From Gammaproteobacteria bacterium (GTDB lineage Bacteria; Pseudomonadota; Gammaproteobacteria; Steroidobacterales; Rariloculaceae), in contig JAJEGN010000018.1 of the NCBI GenBank assembly GCA_022819855.1, positions 1 to 64,000 on the forward strand: a DNA stretch of 64,000 nt. Reading direction: 5' to 3'. The notes beneath the pieces were generated by a model that was not told the origin of the DNA, made no database searches, and saw only the letters and a program-made list of their open reading frames with translations. The position numbers and the translations under genes were made by a program. Of the stretch, positions 1 to 9,046 are shown one piece after another (positions within the stretch are counted from its first letter, which is position 1; every line of letters starts with the position of its first letter).

Positions 1-360
1 CATGGCCGAAGCCGCGCTTGACGACCCCGCAGGATGAAAATGCGAGCGCGGCTTCGCAACAATACAATCGTGCGCCACCGCGGTGGGATCGCAAGCGGGA
101 GGATGGCGATGGTGAAGCCGGCGGAAGGCCCGTGAGGTATTCCAAGGAATGACCGGGAGACTTACCTCGGGCATTTTTCAGTGAAATGCCGACAGCGCAT
201 TGTCGAACTCAACGATATTCTCGTGGAGGTGGAGGTCACGTCGAAAGCCGAGAGGGACGACAGGATACATTGTCGTGCGAATCTCGACGTGGACGTCGGG
301 AGCTTCATCGGAGAGGCGAGCAGGTTCATGTCGGACCGGCCATTGATCGAGAGCGCGTGA
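1..360. other. region without a recognisable gene
   Basis: No gene can be supported here. A plus-strand frame stays open from about 136 to the stop at 358-360 and could encode a short acidic stretch, but it resembles nothing I know. It is in the same frame as the secretin-like fragment that follows, so it may be the decayed upstream part of the same gene. The sequence begins inside an unknown context. Confidence 0.4.
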
Positions 361-840
361 AAGATCGCGCCGGGCCGTCGTACCGGCGAGATCGACTACT
401 ACCCCTGGCCCGAGATCGAGGCGCAGGCGGCGGCACCGGCGGGGCCGGGCGCGTCGGTGACGGCGGCCCCTTCGAGCGCCTCCCTGCTGGTGAGCGGCAC
501 GCCGCGCGACGTGAAGCGGGTGCGGACCTGGCTCTCGTGGCTCAACCGCGAGGTGCTGCGGCCGCCCGTCACGCTCTCGGTCCACGTCTACTCGGTGCGC
601 ATGGAGCGCGAGGCGGACTGCGGCTTCGGGCTTGCCGCGCTGGTAAAGGAGCTGTTCGTCACCTCCGCCGAGCTGGCCGTGTCGCCGGAATCGGTGGCGA
701 TCGTGCGGCCGTCGGCTGCGGTCGGCGACAGGCTCGCGGCCACGGTCCGCGCGCTGAGCCGCGAAGGGACGGTCTCGCGGGTGCCGTCGGCGGACATCCC
801 TTCGCTCAACGGCAACCGTCAAACCGTCAAGGATTCCTGA
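361..840 (+). pseudogene. secretin-like (PilN/BfpB type) gene fragment
   Basis: The frame has strong GC-third-position coding bias but begins directly after an in-frame stop at 358-360 and lacks the body of the protein. The first Met in frame is at 457. The readable part (LLVSGTPRDV, then a WLSWLNREV stretch, VTLSVHVYSV, EGTVSRVPS, SLNGNRQ) resembles the region of type IVB pilus secretins where an N-domain leads into the secretin core. The pattern is 'a probability or stage of the loop, then induced strands, then tests for short-lived names such as SLNNQ'. The C-terminal beta-barrel gate, normally about 200 further residues, is absent. I read it as a relic. A short domain protein of unknown role is the alternative. 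The family call is tentative. Confidence 0.35.
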
Positions 841-967
841 CGCTCATCCGAATGCGTGACGAGGTGGATCGTCGCTGCGCGACTGCCTCGTTTCTTCCGT
901 AGACAGCTTGATGCTGGCAGGTTGCGGTGAACGCCCGCCTCCCGAGCCGCAAACATCCGGATAGCCG

Positions 968-1363
968 TCACATGACGATACCCTTGTCGGCGAAATATCC
1001 GTCGAACAGGGCGAAACAGCGTTCCGGCTCTTCGAGCTGCAGGAGATGGCTGGTATCGGGCACGAACGCATAGTCGATGCCGAATGTCTCGCAGAACAGC
1101 CTGCAACAGGGCGCGGACTTGGATGCGTATTCGGACTCCGGGTCGGATCCGACGATCATAAGCGGGCGCGTCGGTGGGTCCGGCTTCCGCCAGATTGGCA
1201 ACTCGGCGACCTCCGTATACAGACCGGCCTCGAGCGTGCCCGGGCAGCAGAGCAGCCATTTTCCGTTCTCCCGGTCGAAGCGCAGCGTCGAGCGCGCATT
1301 GAGTTCCGCCACACCTTTCCTCAAACGCCGGAAGCGGTGCAGGTAACGGCGGACGCGAGACGC
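968..1363 (-). pseudogene. alpha/beta hydrolase, C-terminal fragment
   Basis: The translated stretch contains a cap-region-like segment (HRFRRLRKG, RSTLRFD, WLLCCPGTLEAGLY), then a strand-turn MIVGSDPESEY, and a terminal PDTSHLLQLEEPERC. This is the usual catalytic-His region of alpha/beta hydrolases, where the His is followed by an E-x-P-E-R-type helix. The N-terminal half, with the oxyanion loop and nucleophile elbow, is missing: an in-frame stop lies at 1364-1366. The only in-frame start is TTG (at 1324). The gene is therefore probably broken and not expressed as an enzyme. It sits between a secretin-like relic and an intact S9 peptidase gene, so the first 1.4 kb looks like decaying DNA. 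Confidence 0.5.
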
Positions 1364-1499
1364 TCACGAACCGTCAGCGAACACGCCAAAATCGAAGCAT
1401 TAGCCATGGAGATGCTTCAGAATGGTCTTCTGTCTCCGCCACTGCGTTGCGATCATATATTCGCATCGGCTGAGATTCCACGAAGCTTGACTAGGATGA

Positions 1500-3608
1500 A
1501 TGATGACGAACGACAACCCTTCGGACGAGCTGTCGTCGGGACTGCTTGCGCGGAACCTGCGTATCAGGCCGGGCCGCAGCGTAGCGACCGTTCTGGCGCT
1601 TTTCGGCAGCCTGTGCCTTGCGGCTTGCGGGGAACGCATGGCTGAGTCGCCAGCGGGGTCGGCAGCCGAGTCCCCAGCCGAATCGGCAGCGGAGTCACCG
1701 GCCGAGTCTTCAGCCGGATCGCCGGCTGGGTCACCGGCCGCGTCGCCACAGTCCGCGGACTCGCTACCCGTCCCCAGATACAGCGCCCGCACCTTCTACG
1801 AAACCACAAGCTACGACCTGGTCCCGCCCAAGGGCCGGGCATTTTCCTCCGACGGCGATTCACTGCTCATTTCTTCGGATGAGACCGGCGTCTACAACGC
1901 CTGGGTGCTGCCGCTCGACGGCACGCCGCCGCAACCGCTGACGGGCTCCAACGACGACGCGGTCTTCGCGCTGAGCTGGTTCCCCGACGACGATCGTATC
2001 CTCTACACGGCCGACAACGGCGGAGACGAACTCAATCACGTGTTCGTCCGCGAGGCCGACGGTCGTGTTCGCGATTTGACGCCGGGAGACGCATTGAGGG
2101 CGTTATTCTTGAAGTGGAGCGCGGACGGAGCGAACTTTTTCATCCTGTCCACCGAGCGCGATCAGCAGAATTTCGATCTGTACCGCTACTCGGCGGCCGA
2201 CTACGAACGGGAGTTGCTCTACGAAAACACCGGATTCGAGATCGCGGACCTCAGCCCCGACGGGCGCTGGCTCGCGTTGGACAAGCCGCGCACGAGCGCC
2301 GATTCCGACATCTACCTCGTCGATCTCGGCAGTGACGAGCGAACCCCGGTTCTGATCACCGAACACACCGGGAACATCGCCCATGGGACGTTCGCATTCA
2401 CGCCGGACAGCCGATACCTGGTGTACGGGACGGACGAACACGGCGAGTTCATGCAGGCGTGGCAGTACGATCTCGAGGACGGCGCGCGGTCGCGGCTGGT
2501 CGAGGCGCCCTGGGATGTCAGCTACGTCGACTATTCGTCGTCAGGCCGCTACCGCGTGTCGGCGATCAACGCGGATGCGACCACCCGGCTCACGCTCCAC
2601 GACACGCGCGCCGGTACCGACATGGACCTGCCGCCGCTGCCGCAAGGGGACCAGCGCAGCGTGCGTTTCTCCGCCGACGAATCGGCGTTCGCCCTGATTG
2701 TGGATGCGGGCGACTCGCCCCCTAACGTTCATTTCGTCGACATTGTCAGGGGCACTTCGCGGCAGCTCACTCAGGCGCTCAATCCCGAGATCGATCCCTC
2801 GCACCTGGTTCGCGGCGAGGTCATTCGTTACCGCAGTTTCGACGGTCTCGAGATCCCGTCGATCCAGTATCGGCCCCACGGCGCGAGCGCGCAGCAACCG
2901 GCGCCGGCGCTGGTGTGGGTGCACGGGGGACCGGGCGGCCAGAGCCGGATCGGTTACCGCGCGGCGATCCAGCATCTGGTGAATCATGGCTTTGCCGTCC
3001 TGGCCGCAAACAACCGCGGCTCTTCGGGTTACGGCAAGACGTTCTATCACATGGACGACAGGCGTCACGGGGAGGAAGACCTCGGCGACATCGTCCACGC
3101 CCGAACGTATCTCGCGTCGCAGGACTGGATCGACGGCTCTCGAGTCGGCGTGATCGGCCAGTCGTACGGCGGCTTCCTGGCGACGGCGGCGCTTGCCTTC
3201 GAACCGCAGGCATTCGATGTCGGCATCGACATTTTCGGCGTCACGAACTGGGTTCGAACGCTTTCGAACATCCCGCCCTGGTGGGCGTCAGTCAGGGAAG
3301 CGCTGTACGACGAGCTGGGAGACCCGGCGACCGACGCCGAACGCCATCGACGCATATCGCCGCTGTTTCATGCCGAGCAGATTGCAAAACCCATGCTCGT
3401 CGTGCAGGGCGCCAACGATCCGCGCGTTCTGCAGGTCGAGAGCGACGAGCTCGTAGCCGCGGTGCGGACCAACGGCGTGCCGGTGGACTACCTGGTGTTT
3501 TCCGACGAAGGCCACGGATTCAGAAAACGCGAAAACCGGATCGCGGCTTCCGAGGCTTACGTTCGTTTTCTGGATCAGTATCTGAGAGCCGAGCGTTCTG
3601 AGCCTTGA
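1500..3608 (+). CDS. S9 family prolyl oligopeptidase-type peptidase, lipoprotein
   Basis: This 702-residue serine peptidase would act on peptides from the cell envelope. The N-terminus has a signal sequence ending in a lipobox (CLAAC, around residue 42), so it is probably a lipoprotein. A low-complexity Ser/Pro/Ala/Glu spacer of about 40 residues follows. Residues of about 95-430 form a WD40-like beta-propeller. The C-terminal alpha/beta-hydrolase domain carries the nucleophile elbow GQSYGG (Ser555), Asp640 in GANDPRV and His672 in DEGHGF, a complete catalytic triad. The start at the ATG is preceded by AGGATGA-like bases. A 7-bp hairpin lies just after the stop (about 3608-3630) but has no T-run. 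The exact S9 subfamily (S9C-like) is inferred. Confidence 0.9.
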   Translation: MMTNDNPSDELSSGLLARNLRIRPGRSVATVLALFGSLCLAACGERMAESPAGSAAESPAESAAESPAESSAGSPAGSPAASPQSADSLPVPRYSARTFYETTSYDLVPPKGRAFSSDGDSLLISSDETGVYNAWVLPLDGTPPQPLTGSNDDAVFALSWFPDDDRILYTADNGGDELNHVFVREADGRVRDLTPGDALRALFLKWSADGANFFILSTERDQQNFDLYRYSAADYERELLYENTGFEIADLSPDGRWLALDKPRTSADSDIYLVDLGSDERTPVLITEHTGNIAHGTFAFTPDSRYLVYGTDEHGEFMQAWQYDLEDGARSRLVEAPWDVSYVDYSSSGRYRVSAINADATTRLTLHDTRAGTDMDLPPLPQGDQRSVRFSADESAFALIVDAGDSPPNVHFVDIVRGTSRQLTQALNPEIDPSHLVRGEVIRYRSFDGLEIPSIQYRPHGASAQQPAPALVWVHGGPGGQSRIGYRAAIQHLVNHGFAVLAANNRGSSGYGKTFYHMDDRRHGEEDLGDIVHARTYLASQDWIDGSRVGVIGQSYGGFLATAALAFEPQAFDVGIDIFGVTNWVRTLSNIPPWWASVREALYDELGDPATDAERHRRISPLFHAEQIAKPMLVVQGANDPRVLQVESDELVAAVRTNGVPVDYLVFSDEGHGFRKRENRIAASEAYVRFLDQYLRAERSEP

Positions 3609-3750
3609 GACGGCGCTCGGGAGCCGTCTTGAGCGCGCAATTGCGGTGGCAAAAGCGGGCCACAGTGCGCAGGCTTCCTCGTGCGAACCATGCGCTGCAG
3701 AGGAGTGCTCCTGAAGTGGGCGTCGCGCGTGTCGCCCATCGCGCCGCCAC

Positions 3751-4398
3751 TCAGTCCTCGGCAAAAGTCTGGCCGTAAGAAGGCGCGTCCCCTGCCAGGT
3801 ACGCCAGTTCCTCTGCCGTTGACTCCCGGCCCAACGCTTCGTTGCGATGCGGAAAGCGGCCGAAGCGGGCGACGATGTCGCGGTGCTCGCGGGCGAACGA
3901 CGCCAGAGCTGCCGGGAAGTTTTCGAACGCGGCCCGGCACTCGGCATCGAAACGCTCCGCGACGCGCACGGAGCGCTCCTGGATGGCCAGGTCTTCGGCG
4001 TGCTGCAACGGCAGGCAGAAGAACGCCCGCGCGATCGGATCGACCTCGCGGTCCATGCCCCGGTCGAGGGCGTCCAGAGCCAGGCGAAGCGCGCGGGCGT
4101 CGCCGTCGAACGCGCCGGCGCGGCCCCGATGGATGTTGCGGTTGAACTGATCCAGCACGACGATCAGCGCCAGGCGCGACAGGGCCTGCTTCTCCCAGCT
4201 TCGGTACGATCCGGCGACGGCGGCATCGACCATTGCTCCGAATCGATCCCTGATCAAGGTATCGGTCGTGGCATCGACGCCGTACCAGAGCTTGTGGCGG
4301 TCGGCCAGTCCATCCGGATGCATGGGCAGTTCACCGAACCAGAATTCGATGACGTGCCGATAGTCTGTCGCTGGCCGGTTCAATTCGAGACGCGCCAC
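3751..4398 (-). CDS. DUF924 family protein
   Basis: The protein matches the DUF924 family (PF06041), small alpha-helical TPR-like proteins of unknown function in many proteobacteria. Diagnostic stretches are VIEFWFGE near the start, LIVVLDQFNRNIHRG in the middle, AFFCLPLQHAEDL, and the terminal FPHRNEALGRES. I chose the GTG at 4398, which gives 215 residues and places the family domain directly at the N-terminus. The frame stays open upstream to 4569, but that part is Arg/Pro-rich and unlike the family. There is no clear ribosome binding site for either start. It stands alone, convergent with the upstream S9 peptidase gene. A cytoplasmic location is expected because no signal peptide is visible. 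Confidence 0.85.
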   Translation of the reverse strand: MARLELNRPATDYRHVIEFWFGELPMHPDGLADRHKLWYGVDATTDTLIRDRFGAMVDAAVAGSYRSWEKQALSRLALIVVLDQFNRNIHRGRAGAFDGDARALRLALDALDRGMDREVDPIARAFFCLPLQHAEDLAIQERSVRVAERFDAECRAAFENFPAALASFAREHRDIVARFGRFPHRNEALGRESTAEELAYLAGDAPSYGQTFAED

Positions 4399-4603
4399 TC
4401 GCGAAGAGCAAGGGAAGGCCGAGTATGCCGGATACGGCCAATGGCCGAACAGCCGAAGTCGAGCTGCATAGTGGATAGCGCCTCGTCCCGTCCCGTCACA
4501 GTCTGGAACTGCACGTGCCCGCCGCCAGACCGGCGCGGGTCTTGAGCGCCCAAACGGGGCGTTCGGCACCTGCAGGGTCTAGGGGGGTCTCCGCTTCAGC
4601 GAT

Positions 4604-5434
4604 TCAGTCGACGTACGCAGGCGCGTGTGGCAGCTCGCCAAACAGCGCCAGGTCGTGTTCGATCCACAATTCCGCGCCCGTCTCCTCGAGCAATTGTTCA
4701 ACGCGCGCCATCGATTCGAGGGTGGTATCGCGATCCACGTTGAACGATGGCACGCGCTGTTCCCGGCGACTGAACCGGAAGTGATACAGATCGCCTGAAA
4801 GTACGACGGGGCCGGAGTTCTGCAGATCCACGAACAAGGACTGATGCCCCGAAGTGTGGCCCGGGGTCGAGATGATGCGGACGCTACCGTCGCCGAATAC
4901 GTCGTGATCGCCGTCAAGCAGGATCGCTTCCAGATCCGCCAGGCCGTTGTAGAGATCCGGCTGGTAGATTGCCCTGACGTCATCGCCGAATGCGTCGTCG
5001 TATTCAGCCTGCTGGATGAGCAGCGTCGCGCCCCGGACTTCGTTGGCCACGCCGATATGGTCGAAGTGCATATGCGAGAACGCCGCGTAGTCGAAGGAAC
5101 CCATATCGAGCCCCATGTCGGCCAATTGCTCGGACAACGTCCTGTCGAGCCTCTGTCCGGTCCCGCCATCGTTATAGACCCAACCCTCCTGCTCGGCCAC
5201 CGCCGATGGCAAACCGCCGTCCCAGAGCAGGCGTCCCTGCTCATGCTCGACCACGTAACAAGGCACGATCATTTCGCGCACGTCCGTCTCGTCATTCGTC
5301 AAGCCGAAGGCCGCTACGTCCTCGAAGCTCAACATGCCGCAGTCGAAGATGTAGAGGCGCGGCAGTGTTTGTGCCTGCCCGGCGATGCTGAAAAGCAGTG
5401 CAAGAGCAGCGAACAGGGCGGCGAATTTCTGCAT
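4604..5434 (-). CDS. exported metallo-beta-lactamase-fold hydrolase
   Basis: This is a 276-residue MBL-fold hydrolase with an N-terminal signal peptide (MQKFAALFAALALLFSIAG, cleavage expected after AQA). The zinc-binding motif is HMHFDH. Further metal ligands are likely the His in STPGHTSGH and the Asp in LSGDLYH. The layout is that of the lactonase-like or N-acyl homoserine lactonase-like group, but the substrate cannot be read from sequence. The start is supported by GAGG about 12 bases upstream. It is divergent from the DUF6152 gene that begins 112 bases away. Both encode exported proteins, so the gap may hold promoters for both. Confidence 0.88.
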   Translation of the reverse strand: MQKFAALFAALALLFSIAGQAQTLPRLYIFDCGMLSFEDVAAFGLTNDETDVREMIVPCYVVEHEQGRLLWDGGLPSAVAEQEGWVYNDGGTGQRLDRTLSEQLADMGLDMGSFDYAAFSHMHFDHIGVANEVRGATLLIQQAEYDDAFGDDVRAIYQPDLYNGLADLEAILLDGDHDVFGDGSVRIISTPGHTSGHQSLFVDLQNSGPVVLSGDLYHFRFSRREQRVPSFNVDRDTTLESMARVEQLLEETGAELWIEHDLALFGELPHAPAYVD

Positions 5435-5546
5435 GATTGGGGTCCTCGGAGTCTTTTTGTTTCGGCCTAAGTCGGCGCTGGATGTCGGACAACTCTGGCG
5501 AAGCATCGTAACATCTGCTAACGGTGTTTCCGGAGGCCGATACGCT

Positions 5547-5966
5547 ATGGAAAAGAAGCAGCTCGGAACGACGCTCGTGACGGTCGCCGCAGGCGCGCTG
5601 GCCGTTATCGCGATGTCAGGCATGCAAGCCTATGCTCACCATTCGTGGGCGATGTACGACGACTCACGTGTAATTACCGTCTCGGGAACTGTTGCGGGAG
5701 TGAGTTTCGCGAATCCCCATGTCAACGTGTCGGTCCAGGTAGCAGTCGGTAACGGCGAACCCGATGCCTGGTCGGTCAGGATGGGGAGTATCGGCGATAT
5801 GACGAACCGTGGCGTAAACGCGGACACGATCGGTGTCGGAGATGAAATCGTGGTTACGATCAACCCGCTCCGGGACGGACGAAACGCCGGAAACTACACC
5901 CGCATCGTCTCGATCAACGGTGTGGAGAACGCTGCGGAAGGAACCGCCTGGGCGCCGGTTCGATAG
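5547..5966 (+). CDS. DUF6152 family exported protein (short copy)
   Basis: This 139-residue protein belongs to DUF6152 (function unknown). A signal peptide ends QAYA, so the mature protein would begin His31-His32-Ser. The family features YDDS, a Gly-Thr-Val strand and ANPHV (His58) follow. The rest is predicted all-beta. The start ATG has CGGAGG 10 bases upstream. Its 3' end lies one base from the convergent choice-of-anchor B gene. Two other DUF6152 copies occur in this window (at 9047 and 50350) and share the leader-HH and NPH pattern. If the signal peptide is cut as predicted, the N-terminal His could bind metal. That is inference, not shown. Confidence 0.85.
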   Translation: MEKKQLGTTLVTVAAGALAVIAMSGMQAYAHHSWAMYDDSRVITVSGTVAGVSFANPHVNVSVQVAVGNGEPDAWSVRMGSIGDMTNRGVNADTIGVGDEIVVTINPLRDGRNAGNYTRIVSINGVENAAEGTAWAPVR

Positions 5967-5967
5967 C

Positions 5968-7302
5968 TCAGTTGCCCGACGGCATTTCCGTTTCAAACGT
6001 CGGCGTGTGCGTCTCAAGCACAAACAGCCCGCCTTGGATGTCGCTGACTATGATCGTTTCAGAGGGCAGGAACGGGTACACGCTCCAGGCGCCTTCAAGA
6101 GCAGGGCCGTCGCCATCCGGAAACGTATCGAACCACTGAGATACCCGGATCTCCCTCTCTGCCAGGTCACCGAAATCAAGCACCCGCAGACCGCTCGTGT
6201 AGTTGGCCTCGTAAATCCGACCGTCGTGTACGTACAGGTTGTGATCGGTTGCCGCCGTACCAAGGTCATGCGCGTACAGATACTGCGGTGCGTCCAGGTC
6301 GGATACATCGAAGACGTGCGTTCGCGTGGTAAGGCCCAGCGAGGTCTCGTCCATTTCGTCCCCGAGCAGGAAGAAGCGGTGATCCTCCGTCAGCCACCCC
6401 TGGTGCACGTAGGCCATCTGCGGGTAGGTCGACGATGACAGACTCAGGGGTGCGGCCTTCTCCGTCACGTCGACCACTTCCAAGTGGTTCTCGTTGGAAC
6501 TGACGCAGATCTGCCGGCCAAGATGCTCGGTATCCGGCCCCCGGTACACGACGCACTGGGTGTCGTGAGTTCGCGTTACGTTGTGGCAGCCGGCGAACAG
6601 CGGGTTGTTCGGTGTGGCGAGATTGATGATGTGCAGACCGCCATCGCAGGTGTCCGTCGATACCGCGTAGGCGAAACCGCTTTCCTCGTCGATTGCCAGG
6701 TTGTGTGCGTGCCCGAAGTCCCCGTAAAGCACGTCGGCGGAGAAGGTCTGAGGCGCTGACACGTCCCGCAGGCGAGTCAGGTCGAACACCTGCATGCCGT
6801 GCGTACCGGCGCCGTCCGCGACAATGTAGGCATGATTCGCGTAGACCTTGATGTCCCGCCATGGGGCGTCGACGGTCTGCGTGGGCAGCATTCCGAGGAA
6901 AAGAGGGTTTTCCGGGTCGGAGATGTCCACGAAGGCCGTGCCGTTGAACAACCCCATCAAGGCATACTCCTTGCCGGTCTCGGGGTCAGCCCAACCCCAG
7001 ATGTCGTTACCCTGGGTACCGTCCATCGCGGCGAGGGGCATGCGACTCCTGAGTGAGATGTTCGAACACGGGAAGTCCCCGGCGCGGCCGTCGGTGCAAG
7101 CTTCGGGGCCGCTGATGGCAGGCGGTGGCGGAGGTGGCGGAGGTGGCGGCGGTGGTGGAGGATCTACAGTGGTCGGTGGCGGCGGAGGCTCCGGGTCGCT
7201 GCCTCCACCGCTGCAAGCACACAGGAGCGCGGCAGCAATGGCGATCGCGGCAGCCGGCGTGTAGCGCGTCGAGCTATGCGGCCGTTTCACGTTGTGGCGC
7301 AC
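5968..7302 (-). CDS. choice-of-anchor B family lipoprotein (LVIVD-like beta-propeller)
   Basis: The protein has 444 residues. The N-terminus has a hydrophobic stretch ending LLCACSGGG, a lipobox, then a Pro-rich linker with an uninterrupted run of 14 prolines. The body consists of repeated strands such as FVDISDPENPLFLG, VFDLTRLRDV and INLATPNNPLFAG, typical of LVIVD repeats. The N-terminal region SLRSRMPL and NDIWGW...YALMG are characteristic of the choice-of-anchor B family. It probably is a surface or periplasmic propeller held by a lipid anchor. The frame begins at GTG 7302; a GTG at 7290 is a possible alternative with AGGT upstream. A 9-bp inverted repeat lies just upstream of the start. 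Function beyond fold is unknown. Confidence 0.85.
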   Translation of the reverse strand: MRHNVKRPHSSTRYTPAAAIAIAAALLCACSGGGSDPEPPPPPTTVDPPPPPPPPPPPPPPAISGPEACTDGRAGDFPCSNISLRSRMPLAAMDGTQGNDIWGWADPETGKEYALMGLFNGTAFVDISDPENPLFLGMLPTQTVDAPWRDIKVYANHAYIVADGAGTHGMQVFDLTRLRDVSAPQTFSADVLYGDFGHAHNLAIDEESGFAYAVSTDTCDGGLHIINLATPNNPLFAGCHNVTRTHDTQCVVYRGPDTEHLGRQICVSSNENHLEVVDVTEKAAPLSLSSSTYPQMAYVHQGWLTEDHRFFLLGDEMDETSLGLTTRTHVFDVSDLDAPQYLYAHDLGTAATDHNLYVHDGRIYEANYTSGLRVLDFGDLAEREIRVSQWFDTFPDGDGPALEGAWSVYPFLPSETIIVSDIQGGLFVLETHTPTFETEMPSGN

Positions 7303-7312
7303 CTGCCATTAT

Positions 7313-7337
7313 TCACGGAAGATTCGGGCTTCCGTGA
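7313..7337. repeat. 9-bp inverted repeat upstream of the choice-of-anchor B gene
   Basis: TCACGGAAG and CTTCCGTGA are perfect complements separated by 7 bases. The repeat lies 11 bases upstream of the minus-strand GTG start at 7302, in the 157-base gap before the plus-strand gene at 7460. It could be an operator or a leader hairpin. No T-run follows on either strand. Confidence 0.45.
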
Positions 7338-7459
7338 GCCTACATTGAGGATCGGGGCTTCCTTATGCAGGTAGACCGACTCGCCGTCAAGCGATTCCGA
7401 AACTGACGTCTGCGTTAAACTGCCGCTGCGCCATCAGCGAGCCTTGGAGATCGAACCGG

Positions 7460-8965
7460 ATGTCTGTTGAGACCAGAACACTATCGGCGGCCATCGTCCT
7501 GTGCGCTTGCGGAACCGCGACCGTCGCCGCAGCACAAACCGACTACGCCAGCGTCCGCGATGAAGTCGACACCATCAGGATCGAGGCACGCGCACAACGA
7601 TTCGAACCGCGACAGAGTGTGGTGGCCGGTGGTTTCCCGATGCATACGTCGGATTATGAAGTCGTTGCCGTCTGGGACCCGGCCGGAAAACGGGCTCACG
7701 AAGCGTGGGACATGTCGCTGATCTTTCCGGTGCCGGGCACGATGCAGATTGCCTTTACCAACAACGAAACGGTGGGGATACGGGAGCAAATGGGCGGTTT
7801 GCCTGGCGCAGCCGGCGGCCCCATGGAAAGCTCGCGGATCGGCGCAAACTTCAAGGATCTATGGCTATCGAATCCGATCCTCCTGCTCGCTCATGCAGAG
7901 GAACGGGCGAGCAGTCGCGTTGACGGCGATGAAGGGCCGGTCGAGCGGCTGCAACTGGTGCTCGAAGACACGGAATGGCTAATGGAAGTCGATGGCACGA
8001 GCGGCCTCCCGGCAGCGGCAAGTACCATCGAGAACGATCCGCACAGCGGGCGCATCGAGAACCGTATCGAGTTCAGCGACTGGCGCGAGGTCGACGGCAT
8101 TCCGTTTCCGTTCCGGCTGGAACAGTTCACTGGCGGCCAGTTGGTGCGCCGTGAACTGCGAACGGCGGTAGACGTCAATCCCGGTAGTGCCGATTCCCTG
8201 CTGGCTCTGGATGCGAGCGAGCTGGAGCCCGGCGATCCCGCCATGCGCCGCTGGGGCTGGGACATGTCGCACATCATCCTCAAGCGTGCCGGCGGGGGGA
8301 ATATCGGCAACATTCCGCAGATCGAAAACGTCGCCTTCGAGGAAATCGCGCCGGGAATCTTCCTGGTGCCGAGTACGCACAACAACCTCATCATCGAGGG
8401 TCCGGACGGCCTGGCGCTCGTGGATGCAAGCTGGTACCCGGAGCGTTCGGTGACGTTGCTGGACCGGGTGGCCGAACGGTGGCCCGAAAAGCAGATCACC
8501 TACCTGATCCTTACCCATCATCACGTCGACCACACGGGCGGTATGCGGCCGGTGATAGAAGCCGGCGCCAGCGTCGTGATCAGCGCGAAAAGCGCCGGCT
8601 ACTACCGGGAGATCTTCGAGTCGACGATGACCGGGAGCGTGCGGTTGATCGAGGTGGGCCAGTTCCTGTCCCTCGACGAGACCGGCCGGGAGATTCACGT
8701 CTACGACGTCTACACCGAACATGCCGACGGGATGATCGCGGCGTACGTCCCCGACGAGAAACTCCTGTTCAACGCAGACCTGTTTTCCCCGAACCGCCCG
8801 TTGCAATTTGGTTTATGGTTTGATGACCTCATGAACGCCATCGAGTGGCACGGCATCGACGTGGAGAAACACGTCGGCGGTCACGGTGCAGGGATCGCCG
8901 CTCACCCGGTAGACACTTCCGGGCATACGATGCCGGTCATTCGCATGGTTGACCCGGCGAGATAG
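7460..8965 (+). CDS. exported metallo-beta-lactamase-fold hydrolase with extra N-terminal domain
   Basis: The 501-residue protein has a signal peptide (ending around TVAAAQT). Residues of about 30-290 are a beta-rich domain without a known motif, and only the C-terminal part (about 295-500) is the MBL fold. The zinc motif is THHHVDHTGG, with later ligands likely in EHADGM, FNADLF and GGHGAG. Fusions of this type occur in periplasmic MBL proteins of environmental proteobacteria, but the substrate is unknown. The gene is followed at 82 bases by the fused DUF6152 gene on the same strand, so they may be co-transcribed. Both are exported. The alternative is that the N-terminal part is a substrate-binding beta-sandwich. 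Confidence 0.85.
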   Translation: MSVETRTLSAAIVLCACGTATVAAAQTDYASVRDEVDTIRIEARAQRFEPRQSVVAGGFPMHTSDYEVVAVWDPAGKRAHEAWDMSLIFPVPGTMQIAFTNNETVGIREQMGGLPGAAGGPMESSRIGANFKDLWLSNPILLLAHAEERASSRVDGDEGPVERLQLVLEDTEWLMEVDGTSGLPAAASTIENDPHSGRIENRIEFSDWREVDGIPFPFRLEQFTGGQLVRRELRTAVDVNPGSADSLLALDASELEPGDPAMRRWGWDMSHIILKRAGGGNIGNIPQIENVAFEEIAPGIFLVPSTHNNLIIEGPDGLALVDASWYPERSVTLLDRVAERWPEKQITYLILTHHHVDHTGGMRPVIEAGASVVISAKSAGYYREIFESTMTGSVRLIEVGQFLSLDETGREIHVYDVYTEHADGMIAAYVPDEKLLFNADLFSPNRPLQFGLWFDDLMNAIEWHGIDVEKHVGGHGAGIAAHPVDTSGHTMPVIRMVDPAR

Positions 8966-9046
8966 CGCCGCACGGCGGTGAGGGCGTACCCGCCAATCCA
9001 ACCGGCGACGGAATCGGAGATAGCCAGGCACAGCAGGGGAAAAAGT

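Noticed and set aside
1640..1750. Ser/Pro/Ala/Glu repeats in the S9 peptidase as an insertion
   Set aside because: The repeats are in frame, lie just after the lipobox and look like a normal lipoprotein linker.
3608..3630. 7-bp hairpin after the S9 peptidase gene as a terminator
   Set aside because: No T-run; kept only as a remark in the gene entry.
7100..7180. Gly/Pro triplet repeat in the choice-of-anchor B gene as a phase-variation switch
   Set aside because: The repeat unit is a multiple of three, so changes in copy number would not shift the frame. It encodes a simple Pro-rich linker.
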